Assembly: GCA_026826555.1 (NCBI GenBank) | Contig: JAKSZT010053883.1 | Span: forward strand, 31,725,282-31,789,281 | DNA length: 64,000 bases | Direction: 5' to 3' | Origin: Tolypeutes matacus | Taxonomy: Eukaryota > Chordata > Mammalia > Cingulata > Chlamyphoridae | Shown: positions 33,386 through 44,565 of the stretch, one piece after another | Layout of the letters: every line of letters starts with the position of its first letter | Position numbering within the stretch: position 1 is the first letter of the stretch | Translations under genes and position numbers: made by a program | Notes under the pieces: model-generated | The model's database searches: none | Told to the model about the DNA's origin: nothing | Seen by the model: the letters and a program-made list of their open reading frames with translations, nothing else

Positions 33386-34355
33386 CCATACCCTCCCCTC
33401 CAATCCCCCCTTTTCCTTGAGTTAATTTGAATAGATTTTGCTTTCTTCAAGCCAAATGACCCAAAACTTGGAGGTGCCCGGATGCCCTCAGACTGACATG
33501 GGGGCTTTTGTCCCTTCTGGGTGGTGGCATCCTGTCAGCTGGAGGTTGGCACAAACAGGCTTTGGCTCTGACTCTGACCCTTGTTCCTCTGTGACCCTGG
33601 ACATGCTGGCCTAGTCCAGCTCGAAGCCCCTTGTCATCTTCTTGTGTGGTGCAGTTGGAGGCTCAGACTCCCATCGGGGGACAGCCAAGCCCCTCCTCCC
33701 TAATCAGGGGGGCTCCAAGAAGCTGCCTGGGTGCCCTGCTGCCCCTGGCCACCCTGTGGCCTGGAGGATGGGGGCCAGCCAAGGGGCAGCAAACAACTTG
33801 CTGAGGGCCCTCCCCTCTCAGGATGGCACTTCTGATACCCGGGAGCTTCCAGGAGGCACTGACAGTTGTTGGGGGTGGGGGTAGGGGCAGGTAGAGGGAG
33901 AGGGAAATACATTTTTAAAGATAACCTGGAGGCAAATATAATATTTATACTTATTTATCCTCAGAGCTCACTCGCAAGGCCCCAGACATGTCTAATGAGC
34001 AGGAATTGCAAAATGGCCACAAGTCCTAGTTGGTTTGCCTTCGCAGAGTCTCTGAGCAGTCACACGGACCCAGAGTTTTCAACTGTGTGACCGCTGTAGG
34101 CAAAACGGCTGTAAGGAATGCCAGGACATGCAGCGAGTGACCGACCCCCAGAGGCACTGAGCCACAAAACTGTCAGCCCAGGAAAACGAGGTACGCCCTC
34201 CTCTTTGGCAGAACACACAGCACGCACATGTGCTCATGCGTGGGTATGCAGACATATGTATGCACACGGACCCACACGCGGTGAGGTACTGTCCTCACGG
34301 CCCCACTCCCAGGCACAGCAGCAGGCACACTCCTATCTCCACTCACACATACCCC
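33386..34355. other. Unique sequence; degenerate CA tract near 34200-34345
   Basis: 'acacacagcacgcacatgtg' and 'catatgtatgcacacggacc' form an alternating purine-pyrimidine stretch. No gene was recognised. Confidence 0.4.
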
Positions 34356-34360
34356 CAGGA

Positions 34361-34586
34361 CAGGGGCTCTTAACCTTTTTTGTTCCATGGAACCCTTTGC
34401 CAGTCAGGTGAAAAACCACAGTCCCCTTCTCAGAATGTAGCAACAGATAGTTTTATGACACTCGCCATCGGCATGTCTTCAAATTAAATTTTAGAATTAT
34501 TCAAAATTAATTCAAGCTCATTGGACTCCCCGAAATGTTTCCATGGACCCTTTGGGAGTCTGTGGACCCCTGGTTAAGAACCCCTG
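34361..34586 (+). mobile_element. hAT-type nonautonomous DNA transposon, family 2
   Basis: Terminal repeats CAGGGGCTCTTAACC (start) and GGTTAAGAACCCCTG (end) are near-perfect inverts. The inside has 'tttccatggaccctttggga'. The target duplication is not evident, so it is older than 42071 and 44898. Confidence 0.85.
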
Positions 34587-35229
34587 ATCTAGGTCTTTCT
34601 CTTTGGGGATTGACAAAGACCACTGGGACTCAGTGGTCTGTCTTGGTCCCTGACTCCCCAGACTGGGTCAGGTCTGCTGTTCTAAGCTCTCAAAGTCACT
34701 GGTGTTCTTTTTCTTCATAGCGCTGATTATAGTGCTTTCGTTTTTCTAGTCTGTGCTCCACAAGCTCCGTCCAGGAGGGTGGGACCATGTCTCCTTGCTC
34801 ACCATCATATTTCCAGTGCTTGGCACATGGCGGTTGCTAAGTAAATAGACTGTTGAATGGACGCATGGTTCTTTCCTTCTGTTGTGTCTCCTCTTTGTGT
34901 CCCCTGGCAATCAAGAGTCACACGTTGGCATCAAGAGGATTATTTCCTTTAATGCTAACGGCAGAGAATTCCCAGGCTTGGTATGCAAAATTTAAACTTC
35001 AAATACAATATCAATGTCAACTGTATTTCTAGCAAGGTGATTTTCTTCCTATGTGCATCTGGCAGCCTGTGTAATTGGGGAAATGGCATCTCTCTGTTTA
35101 CACGGGGACCTAGTACGGTGAACAAATTCCTTTCTTGGGTTGGATTGTGGCTGGCTGGGCTGGGGTCCTGACCACGTGACTGGGGGTGGTGCGGGGTTGG
35201 GCGGTTTGGGAAGTCATAACCAGTGTAGG
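34587..35229. other. Mostly unique sequence; L2 tail near 34740-34860
   Basis: 'gaccatgtctccttgctcac', 'cagtgcttggcacatggcgg' and 'ttgctaagtaaatag' resemble the L2 3' end. The rest was not recognised. Confidence 0.4.
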
Positions 35230-35620
35230 TTTTCACAGGAAAATGTCATTTCCAGATATGGTCTGGCCTGAAAAATACCCTTGTGGAAAGAGCTGTGTGT
35301 TCTAAAAGCTGTGGTCTCCTCAAAGAGAACAATTGCACTGGGTTATGCCTGCCCAATTTTTGCTTCAAGTTACAAGGTTGGTAGGACAAGTCTCTTGACT
35401 GATCGGTGATAGAACAGTGACATGTTCTGACCCACTCATTATGCTAATTTCTATCAATTTGCCTTTTTCTGGCTTCTGGATGAGTTGGATGCTCATCCCC
35501 TGACCTCCAGAGGAAAAGAAACCAGCAATATCCTAGGTGCCATGGACGTGATTTTAACAAACCAGGAGTTTCTTCAATAAACAGCCAGTTTTACTGGGTA
35601 ATTATTGTTTAAAACAAGGG
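35230..35620. promoter_or_regulatory. Repeat-free island, candidate conserved noncoding element
   Basis: ACTCATTATGCTAATTTC, CAATAAACAGCC and GGTAATTATTGTTTAAA words occur in otherwise unassigned sequence. The role is inferred from composition only. Confidence 0.25.
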
Positions 35621-36029
35621 CTTCAGGCTAGCAGCTCTAAAACCCAAACCACTCTTTTTTGGCAGAACTCTTCCGACACATAACTGGGCTATAGACCCGT
35701 GTATCAGGACCTCAATTCTTCACATAACGAGATGAACTTCCACGTGTCACCAATGTCATAGGTGGGTGGGAAAATCCTTTGCTCAGATGCTGGACCACAG
35801 TCCTCATGACTGACCATCACTCAGTACCCCTCACTGTCTCCTTCCGATTTATACGGGATGTATAAATGAAGCAACAACAACAATAAAAACATAAAGCAAA
35901 GTTAGATTCCAAATGACTCCACCAGTCTTGGGGCCCTTCTTCCTGGAGAACTCTTTTGGTCTGTGCAACTGTAGTGGATGCTGTGGTGTGATGCCCAGAT
36001 TCTTTCTTTAGGATAGAGGCATTCATTCT
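35621..36029. other. Unique sequence, nothing recognised
   Basis: No repeat or exon was recognised. Confidence 0.4.
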
Positions 36030-36400
36030 TCCAGCTTCTGGGAGTGTTGACTGCTCTTAGCTGAGTCCCATTCTGGGCACTGCCCTTGGCTAAAGACAAC
36101 AGGCTCACCCAAGATTTTGCTTCTTCTCTGCGAGCAGCCCACAGCCAGTGACCAGCTCTGCAAAGGGTACAAAGGCCTGGGCCCCTTGCTTCAATTCAAG
36201 CCTTCTCTGAAGTTCCATCCAAGCTCCAGAGCTTCCCGTGGGATTGGCTGAGGCCTTTGTTGAGACTGCATCAGAGTTTAAATTCTCCTCTGCTCAATCC
36301 CACTTCTCTCACTCCCTGATGGATGTTGGTTTCCTTACAAGCTCCCTACACACAAATCCCAGACTCAGTTTGTGTCCTGGTGAACCTGATTTGCATCAGT
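36030..36400 (+). mobile_element. ERV-L-type LTR relic
   Basis: It aligns by eye with 9780-10040: 'cagcccacagccagtgacca', 'aaggcctgggccccttgctt', 'ccagagcttcccgtgggatt'. It is a solo LTR with no primer-binding site or internal genes after it. Confidence 0.55.
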
Positions 36401-36965
36401 TAACTTTGTCCCTTTCAGTATTTCACTGCTTAGATTATTTTGGGGAACATTTGAGGCTATGTGTTTTATATTGATGAAGTTTGGCATGACCTTGGCTGGG
36501 GTTGGGTAGTAGGAGTTCAGGGGTCCAGTGTGGTAAGATTTCAGATGTCCTCTGCCCTGACCTTGCTGAGTTTTAAAACCATCCCAAGACTTTCCCTGAG
36601 CTCAAAGCTCTGGACAGCAAGCAGGGCATGGCAAGTTTTGCCAAGCGGCATGCTTACTCCCACAATTCCCTGCATTAAATTCCTTCTGTTATAAAATTTT
36701 AAGTGGTTTCTGATTTCCTGGTTAGACTCTGACTCCTATAAGAATTTTTGTTGTTTCACTTAGGTAAGGGTCTAATGTTAAAAGAGGGAGGGGCTCTGTT
36801 GTGCTCTGACCCTAGGACAACTGGTCTCATGACTGAATCATTCCTCGGAACTGCCAACAGGTCACGCCGCCTCCCTGCCACACCCCAGCCATGAGAGCCA
36901 GTCTCAGAAGCACCCTCTGCTCCGTGGCTGCCCTTTCCGGGGATCTGGGTGACCTCATGTTTGCT
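36401..36965. other. Unique sequence, nothing recognised
   Basis: No repeat or exon was recognised. Confidence 0.4.
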
Positions 36966-36980
36966 CCTTATTGAATTTTA

Positions 36981-37204
36981 TTTTATTTTATTTTATTTTT
37001 TAAGATTTTATTTATTTATTCATTTATCCCCCCCCCCCCCTTGCTGCCTGCGCTCGCTGTGTCCATTTGCTGCGTGCCCCTCTGTGTCTGCTTGTCTCCC
37101 CCTGAGCAAGGGGCTTGCCTTCACCAGGAGGCCCTGGGAATCGAACCCGGGGCCTCTCATATGGTAAACGGGAGCCCTACTGATTGAGCCACATCCGCTT
37201 CCCC
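36981..37204 (-). mobile_element. DAS-type SINE, long form
   Basis: TTTTA-rich tail, a C-run of about 12, 'ctgcctgcgctcgctgtgtc', 'gggaatcgaacccggggcct' and the reverse head 'gagccacatccgcttccc'. The perfect 15-bp duplication CCTTATTGAATTTTA lies at 36966-36980 and 37205-37219. Box B (GGTTCGATTCCC on the minus strand) is intact. Confidence 0.95.
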
Positions 37205-37365
37205 CCTTATTGAATTTTAGTTTAGCTTTCTAGTGGGGAAAAATTTAAGCGAGAGAGGAGCAACAAAAATTAATTCTGTTCTACAGGCTAAAATGATGGC
37301 TCTATAACAATACATTGCTACTGCAGCTGTTAAGAAGTATTGTGTAAGAAAAGAGGTTTGGAGGG

Positions 37366-37963
37366 TGTGGCAGTTTGAAATTATTTTATGAATCCCCAAA
37401 AAGAGAAATATTATGTTGGTGGGCTGATCCACTCTTGTGGGTGTGAGATCTTTTCTCAATTGGACTATGTCAGTGAGGCGTGACTCATGTTGAGTCTTTT
37501 CCCTCTTGCTGGGTCCGAGAAAAAAATGGAGATACACCGGAAAAGAGAGCTCTGACAGTTTTGATCCTGCCACATGACAGAAAGGTGAGGCTCAAGCAGC
37601 TGTGGCCCTGGGGAGAGATGAGCCATATGCTTGATAGGTTGTAGCTGAAATTGGGAAGAAAGTGGAGTAGCCAAGGCTGAGAGAGGAGTGCCGGTAAGAG
37701 AGAAGCCCTATGCCTGGTTGCTCACAGTTGAGCTCTGGGTGACAGTACAGCCCAGAGGGGAAGGCAGAGACCAGGCAGAGATTGTCCACCATCTTGCTTC
37801 ACCATATGGTAGCCGGCTTGGGTGAGAAAGCACCTCTTATGGTGCCTTGAGTTGGTCTTTTCATGGATTTGGACCTGTAAGCTTTTATCCAAATAAACAC
37901 CCTTTATAAAAGCCAACACATTTCTGGTGTTTTGCATTGGCAGCCCTTTGGCAAACTAAAACA
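37366..37963 (+). mobile_element. Lineage-specific LTR, family 1
   Basis: 598 bp, TGTGGCAGTTTG...CAAACTAAAACA. The perfect 5-bp duplication GAGGG lies at 37361-37365 and 37964-37968. It carries 'aataaacaccctttataaaa' near its 3' end as a polyadenylation region. It is homologous in reverse to 21406-21957 and 40684-41284. Confidence 0.9.
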
Positions 37964-37968
37964 GAGGG

Positions 37969-39409
37969 CAAATCATTTGGGGAAACATTGGATTAACAGA
38001 ACTGAGGAGGCTTCCTGTCTCCAGAGCCTTCAAGGTGCCATTGTCTTTTGTGAGTCTCCAAGAGGGGCATGTATTCTACAATTTCCTAAGCTCATCTAAC
38101 CTCAGAACCCCTTTTCATGGAATATCTCATAGGAAGCATCTCTATTAAGACCCACCCTGGAAAACCTTCTCCGTGGCCTATATGTGGGTTTTTGATGGAC
38201 TGTTTGTCTATGTTCTGGCTTAGAGTTAGAACTGTTTTCAGAGGAAAAATATTGTCCTCTGTGTGGAGAGGAGTGTACCTCCATTTGGGTGCAAGTCCTG
38301 GTTCACTGTGCTTCACGAGCTGGACACCATCTCTTATTTCCTTAGTATTTTTTTAGTGTTTATTTGTCCATACCCAGCCACAGTAGAAAGGTGCCTACAC
38401 ATCCTCTGATTATAATTAAGGAGCTTATCCAGGACTTCTGGTAGGATTGAATGGGGTAAAGCATGGACAGCGCTTTGCATAGAACGTAGCATGCGGGGAT
38501 GTCTAACAAATGCAAGTTGCCTTGAGCTCTCAGCTGTTCTGGTTCAGGCTCTTTATGTGTACTCACTTAGATCATCGAGGGTGCTAGACTCAGTGCTGAT
38601 TATCTAGTGGGTCGCATTGCCCCTTCCTGTGGATTCTGAGATCTGGCCAATGCCTCTGGGATTCGGGCTGAGTGGGGACCACCCAGAAGCCTCTTGGACA
38701 TATTAAGGCTCAAGAAAATCCCTGTCTCCCACAGAGCTTGTCTGGGCCCTGACCGCCCTTTTTCTGGAGAGCTGAACTGCTCTCCAGCCCATGTCCTGGT
38801 AGTCCTAGCTGGAACTCAGGCACCTCCCCTTACCCTGGGTCCCCAAGTTGTTAGCCCTGCTCTTCCTGGTCTAGGCCATGCAGTCTAAAAATCCCTGTGA
38901 TCTGCCCAAACCACCCCTGGCCCAAACAGCTATGTGCCCATTACACAGCAGAAACAAGGAGGTGGAGAGAAGTTGCTATAGAAGAATTTGGAAATGGGAA
39001 CCAATGACAACTCTCACACCAGCGACCAAAAGCTCAGACTGGAGGAAACAAAAGCTTGTTTGTCACAAGGAACTGGTGCCCATGGTCTCTTTCTGGTCAG
39101 GGAACAGTGAGCTTCACTGAACACTCTTTGCTACAGTCTTCTTGAAGGACAGTGTCCTCCCCGGTGCCTGGGGAGGTGACCTTTCTGAGGGAACTAGTGG
39201 GGGAGTTGGGGCTGCAGCTGGGCCCCCCGAACCTCTGCCCTCCTGCCCTCCCCAGCTTGGAGCCAGGGCCAGAAGGACTGCTTCCAGTGGTGATTCAACC
39301 TTTGTCCCTGGATGGCCCAGCCACACAGGCCATGCAGGACCTCCTTAGCTGGCTGGGTTTGCTTCTGCAGCCTTGATCCACCTTCTGGTTTTTGTCTCCC
39401 CCACCCCCA
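37969..39409. other. Mostly unique sequence; weak MIR 3' part near 38440-38530
   Basis: 'acagcgctttgcatagaacg' hints at a MIR. The GC-rich open frames at 39114-39463 overlap on both strands without domains. Confidence 0.35.
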
Positions 39410-40085
39410 ACTCTTTATTTTGGAAGTTTTCAAACTTACAGACACATTGAAAGAACAGGCCAATGATTACCCATAAATCCTCCAACTAGATTCAGTATTT
39501 GATAACATTTTGCCATATTTGCTACATCTTTCTCTTTTTTGGTGTCATAGTTGAAGAAAATAAGTTGTAGACATCATGATACCTTATCCCTAAGTATTTT
39601 GCATGCTTCTCCTAAGAATAAGGATATTCTCCTTCATATCCACGTGCCATTACCACCATATTATCATGTAAGCAAATTAACAGGAATTCTATAATATCAG
39701 TTAATATACAGTTCATATTCAAATTTCCCAATTGTTCTAAAATGCTTTTTATAGCTGCTTTTTTGTTTTTAAAATTTGAACCAGAATCCAATCAAGGATT
39801 TATATTTTACATTTAAAAAAAATCTAGAGTAATCTTCTCAACATTTAAAAAATCACTTTAACTCTTTGAAGAGTCTAGGCCGGTTTTCTTGTAGAAGGCT
39901 CTTCATGCTGAATTTATCTGATTGTTTCCTCATGGTGTCATTTAACTTGTTCCTCCATCCCCCATTTTTTCAGTAAACTGGAAGTGAGACTTAGATGCTT
40001 TTGTGAACACTGTTCACAAAAATATGTCACAGGTAATCTACACTTCATATGGCAACACATCAGGAATTCCTCCTAGTTTCTTTTA
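39410..40085. repeat. L1 (L1M-type) 3'-UTR relic
   Basis: 'ttattttggaagttttcaaa', 'taacattttgccatatttgc', 'gcatgcttctcctaagaata', 'gattgtttcctcatggtgtc' follow the 3'-UTR layout of old L1 elements. Orientation could not be fixed with confidence. Confidence 0.65.
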
Positions 40086-40109
40086 ACTCTTTGAAGTTCA
40101 CCTTGAAAG

Positions 40110-40450
40110 TATGAAATAAAGTTTAATGGTCACCCATGGTATACCAAGTACTTTGCAGATCTACCTAATCTTGCTCATACAACAATTTTGAGACATTCCT
40201 ATTATATAGATGTGGAACTGAGCTCCAGGGGTGGCAGGAGTAGGGAAAGAAACTAACACTTATTAGGTAACTATTGGTGGCCAGGCATGGTGCCAGGTAA
40301 TTTCCATCCAGGTGCTGTGAAGTCCACTTCATGGAGGGGCAAGTTCTGGGGAGTTAAGCAGCTTGCTTAAGTTTATAAAATCAGTTGAGTGCTAGAGCTA
40401 GCTTCACGCTCAGATCTTCTTACTTCCAGTCCTAAGTTCCTTCTACCTGA
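40110..40450 (-). repeat. Two adjacent MIR relics, reverse
   Basis: 'tatatagatgtggaactgag' (first) and 'ggccaggcatggtgccaggt' with 'cagcttgcttaagtttataa' (second) are antisense MIR pieces. Confidence 0.55.
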
Positions 40451-40683
40451 TCACACTGTCCCCTCTGCCTAGAATCCCTCTCTTCAGGATTCTGTTCATC
40501 CACTAGATTAACTAGTCCTGATGCACACATTCAATCTTGCTTGGCCAGCCCAGCGAGCTTATGTCATTTGAAGGTCCTGAGCCATGACTCTGAGGGACTG
40601 GACTCTGAGATGGGCCTTTGAGGAAGATGCTTTTGGTCAGTGGCTGTCTCTTTCCAGTATCCCTGTGATATTATTAGGGACAG

Positions 40684-41284
40684 TGTTTTAGTTTGCTAAA
40701 TGCTGCCCAAGCAATATACCAGAAATGTGTTGGCTTTCATAATTGGAATTTATTAGGTTAAAAGCTTACAGGTCTGAGGCTGTGAATGTGTCCAAATCAA
40801 GGCATCATCAAGCGATGCTGTCTCACCAAGCTGCAGCTGTGGGAGATCAGACACATGGTGGCATCACCTAAAGATGCCTTCACTTTTAGCTACACCTGTT
40901 GACAATCAAGCACATGGCAGGGAACATGCTGACCCACTCCCCTCTCCCCTCTCCTCTGGTCTTTGTTTCTTCAGCCTCGAGTTGCTCTGTAGGCCTGGCC
41001 TCTTGGAGGCCTCTCTCCATGCCTCTGTGCTCCACTGATTCCAGGCAGCCTTCTTTCAATATCTTGCTACTTTTCTCTGTGTGACTCTGCTTTCAGTTCT
41101 CCATTTATAAAGGACTCCAGCAAGAGGGCCAAGACCCACCCTGGGTCATGTCTTACTGAAGCAATCCAATCAGAGTCCCCCCACCTGAAGCCAATCCAAT
41201 CAAAGGGTCCCACACCCACAGGGATGGAATAACTCCAAGAACATGATCATTCCTGGGATCCACAAAAAGTCCCAAACTGTCACA
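40684..41284 (-). mobile_element. Lineage-specific LTR, family 1
   Basis: 601 bp, TGTTTTAGTTTGCTAAATGC...CAAACTGTCACA. The perfect 5-bp duplication GACAG lies at 40679-40683 and 41285-41289. It is a solo LTR. Confidence 0.9.
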
Positions 41285-41407
41285 GACAGGGTGGGGAAGA
41301 GGTGGGTGAATGGGCTTGTCTTCCACCTCTTCCAATAATTCAAGCACAGGTAGAAAAGTTCTCTAAATGTGGGGCCCCCAATGTAGCCAAGGGTGTGGGG
41401 TGTAGGG

Positions 41408-41443
41408 TGTGTGTGTGTGTATGTGTGTGTGTGTGTGTGTGTA
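41408..41443 (+). repeat. GT dinucleotide microsatellite
   Basis: About 17 GT units with one AT interruption. It is the most regular GT run in this part of the window. Confidence 0.9.
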
Positions 41444-41514
41444 GTAGCACCAAAGACAAGCTTTCCCTCTTTCAGACACTTGGAGAATGCTCATTCTGTC
41501 CAGCCCCATTTTCT

Positions 41515-41645
41515 TAATTAGACCTTCATTTTCTCACTTGAAACCTTGTCATCAGCCTCCACATTTCTTACCTACCCTCCACATTTCAGCCAGAGTAATC
41601 TTTGTAAAATAACTCCTGATCATATCATTCCTGTTTAAATCTTTG
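41515..41645 (+). repeat. L2 LINE 3' region, left part
   Basis: 'ccagagtaatctttgtaaaa' and 'cctgatcatatcattcctgt' are L2. An LTR interrupts the copy, which resumes at about 42345. Confidence 0.65.
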
Positions 41646-41647
41646 TA

Positions 41648-42344
41648 TCAGTTAGCTGTTGCTGAATAACAAACTACACCCGAACAGCCTATGATTCTGT
41701 TGGTATGAGAGGTGGTTGTTCTGGCTGGGCTGGCTCACCTGAGCTCTACTGGCAGGTCAGGGGTGGCTGCTGGTGGCTGGGTGATCTAAGATGGATGGTT
41801 GTTGGCAGTCTGCCAGTAATATGAGCTAGGCTCAGCTGGGGCACCTCATTTCTCCATCATGTGGCCTCTCAAACTTCAAGGCTAGCTCAGGCTTGCCTCC
41901 AAGATGGTCCCTGGGTTCCAAGAACAATAAGAGGACAAGTCCTGATACCTAAGCACTTTTCAAACCTCTGCTTGCATTTGCTATTGTCCCATTTGTCAAA
42001 GCAAGTCACGTGGACAAGCCCAGATGTAATGGCAAGACTGGGTGGAGAAATAGGCTCCACCTCTTTATGGCAGGAGTTCTTCACCAGGGTTCCACGGACC
42101 CCCAAGTTGGCCACTGAAAGATTTCAGGGGGTCTGTGAGCCTGAATTGAAAAAAAAAAAATCAACTTATCTTTATTTTCTCTGACCTCTAACTGAAATCT
42201 AGTGTTTCCTTTGCTTATGAATGTATGCAATAAATAAATTACAGTAGTATTCATCTCACCTGATTGGCAAAGGGAGTAAATAAGGTTAAGAACCCCTGCT
42301 TTATGGGAAGGAAAATTGTCACCATTATTGCAATCTGCCACAAC
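41648..42344 (-). mobile_element. Old MaLR/ERV-L-type LTR in L2, itself carrying a hAT
   Basis: 'tatcagttagctgttgctga', 'ataacaaactacacccgaac', 'gaaataggctccacctcttt' and a terminal 'attgcaatctgccaca'. The same layout appears at 10572-11040. The hAT at 42071-42298 lies inside. Confidence 0.55.
42071..42298 (+). mobile_element. hAT-type nonautonomous DNA transposon, family 2
   Basis: Starts CAGGAGTTCTTCACC and ends GGTTAAGAACCCCTG. The perfect 8-bp duplication CTTTATGG lies at 42063-42070 and 42299-42306. Confidence 0.93.
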
Positions 42345-42645
42345 TTAACATGACTCCCCAGTGTGCTCAGGATAAAAATCAAGCTCTGTTCTCAAACTAT
42401 CTTCCCATTATGTACCCCATACAGATTTCGTGTTGCAGTTATTCCAGAATCTCCTATTTTAAAAGCACTTTTCCTCCCCCATGCTTTGAATGGGCCAGTC
42501 CCTCTGTCTGGAATGTCCTCCCCACCACATTCCTATTTATTCTTCAAGGTCCAGCTCCAGCTCTTAAAGCCTTTTTTACTTCCACTCCATCCAAATGCAT
42601 CCTCACTTCCACATCTCAGCTTTGGGCTTATATCTCTGTTATAGC
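42345..42645 (+). repeat. L2 LINE 3' region, right part
   Basis: 'gtccctctgtctggaatgtc', 'ttcttcaaggtccagctcca' and 'tatctctgttatagcatg' complete the L2 begun at 41515. The open frames here are L2 read-through. Confidence 0.75.
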
Positions 42646-42646
42646 A

Positions 42647-43080
42647 TGTCTCAGTTTCCTAGCGCTGCCATAAGGAAGTATTACCAGCCAGGTGGCTTAA
42701 AATGGACATTTATTGTCTCACAGTCTGGAGGCATTGGCAGGGCCGTGCTCCCTCTGACAGCTATAGGGGAGAACCCTTCCTTACCTCTGCTTAGCTGCTG
42801 GGAGTTTGTTGGTAATCGCCAGTGTTCCCTGGCTTGCATCACTTTGGTCCCTGCTTCCATCATCACATGGCCTTCTCCCCTCTTGTGTCCCTGGGTTCAA
42901 ATTTCCTCTCTTATTAGGACACAAGTCATGCTGGATTAGGGCCCACCCCATCCAGTTTGGCCTCATCTTAACTAGCCACATCTTTAAACACCCAATTCCA
43001 AATCAGGTCCCATTCACAGGGCTGGGGCTTAGGGCTTGGACACAGCTTTCTGGGGGACACATTCGGCCGACAACCCAGCA
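42647..43080 (-). mobile_element. MLT1-type MaLR LTR
   Basis: 'tcagtttcctagcgctgcca', 'ggtggcttaaaatggacatt', 'tattgtctcacagtctggag', 'acaagtcatgctggattagg'. This is the reverse-orientation MLT1 layout. It abuts the L2 tail at 42646. Confidence 0.85.
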
Positions 43081-43129
43081 CTTCTTTCATGGTGTCCAGG
43101 AGCCTGAGCTCTGCTCATGGCCTAGTATA

Positions 43130-43330
43130 GTGCAGGCTCTGGATTCAGACTGTCTGGATTTGAAGCCCACCCAGCTCCATCCCTCGCCCCGTGACCTCCC
43201 ATGTGCCTCTCTAAGCGGAGGTTTCCTTCTGCATGAGAGAAGGGATGATAACGGCCCCGACTTCATAAGGTTGCTTTGCGAATCAAATGAGGCTCCTGTA
43301 AAGTGCTTGGCAGGGTGAATGTGAGTTCCC
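43130..43330 (+). repeat. MIR SINE relic
   Basis: 'tctggattcagactgtctgg' (MIR 5' part), 'ccgtgacctcccatgtgcct', then 'gtaaagtgcttggcagggtg'. Confidence 0.65.
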
Positions 43331-43559
43331 ATGAGACTGTGGGCAGGAATTATGTTGGTCAAATCTCCTGCCCAGACCCAGAATATGTCTTGACACAGAG
43401 CAGGCGAGGGAAATTCCGGGTGATCATTTGCATGCACTGACATCTCTGCACAATAACCATGTATCCCTGTGGGCACGGTCCACGTGGGTCCTGCCTGGTT
43501 TTCAGCTTTTTCTCAGCACCCCTCGGACTGATACAAGGCTTGGCTGGGCCCACAGCCAG

Positions 43560-43900
43560 CAATGAAGTGGATGCTAATAATATCATTAGATGCTGAATAA
43601 TTAACTGTCATTTAAATATTCATATGTTGTTGGGGCAAGGCCTTTTATCAGCATCTGGGGACGCGTCAGCGAGGAAGGAGATGGATGTCAGCAAGCCTGA
43701 CTTTGCCTGTGAAGGGCGACCCGGGGTCCAGAGAGAGCTGTTGGAGTGGCCACCAGACAGTCAGCTAATATATAACTGCAATATCCCCACGTGATAAACT
43801 GCAATTTCATAAATGCCTGATGCATATGAGCAAGCCTAGGACAATATTGGAAGCATTAATTTCATTTGACTAATGCTTATCTCTATTTTATTCTGCTCCA
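43560..43900. promoter_or_regulatory. AT-rich repeat-free island, candidate conserved noncoding element
   Basis: GCTAATAATATCATTAGATG, TGAATAATTAACTGTCATTT, CAGCTAATATATAACTGCA and GAAGCATTAATTTCATTTGA surround a GC-rich centre. No repeat was recognised. It is the strongest of the candidate regulatory islands by motif density; its function is inferred. Confidence 0.35.
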
Positions 43901-44400
43901 GCTCTAAAGAAGCCCCTCTTTCTTTCATGCTAAGGGAGGTAGGGCCAAAGACCTGTAGATGGGCTCTTCTCACCTGTTCTGCTCCCTGGGCTACAGGTAC
44001 AGGCTTAAGGGCACGTGTGTCCCTGAGTCTTGGGGCCCTGCCTGGGGGAATTCTGACTTTGGCTATTTTAGGGAAGAATTTGGGCTCTCTGGTAGAGCCG
44101 GGGAGAGGGGAGTGGGCTCCTAGATCCTGTTCAGGTGGGCTGAAGCTGTAGATTGCTCGGTCCTGTTAGGGGTGAGTCTGGGGGGTAGTTTCTAATGACC
44201 TTGTGGGGAGAGGCTGGGGAAGGAGGGGGCTGTTTCAAAACAACCACCCCACAGTGGAGAAGGGAGGAAAAAGAGGAGGGAGGGAAGGAAGGTGAGGGAG
44301 GAGGATAACAGCGGAGAAGGAAGAAGAAGACTAGAAAGAGATGAGGGGCCTGAAGGGGTTGGTGATGGCATGCACTGGCTCCCATGGAGGAGGAGAGGCA
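43901..44400. other. Unique sequence with purine-rich stretch
   Basis: 44255-44345 is almost pure G and A on the plus strand (GGAGGGAAGGAAGGTGAGGG). No gene was recognised. Confidence 0.45.
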
Positions 44401-44404
44401 GCTC

Positions 44405-44565
44405 AGCCTGGCGATTGAGAGGAAAGAGTCTGGAATCAGACAGTCCCAGGCTTGGGCTGTGGTCGTGCCACTAACTAGCTGTGTCATCTTGTACAAGGTA
44501 CACGTCATCTCCAAATCTCAGTTTCCCATTTGTAAACTGGAAACAATGATAGTACTTCACTGATG
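44405..44565 (+). repeat. MIR SINE relic
   Basis: 'agtctggaatcagacagtcc', 'ccactaactagctgtgtcat' and 'tcagtttcccatttgtaaac' match MIR well. Confidence 0.85.

Noticed and set aside
42806..43318. 170-codon plus-strand open frame
   Set aside because: It covers an MLT1 LTR and runs into a MIR.
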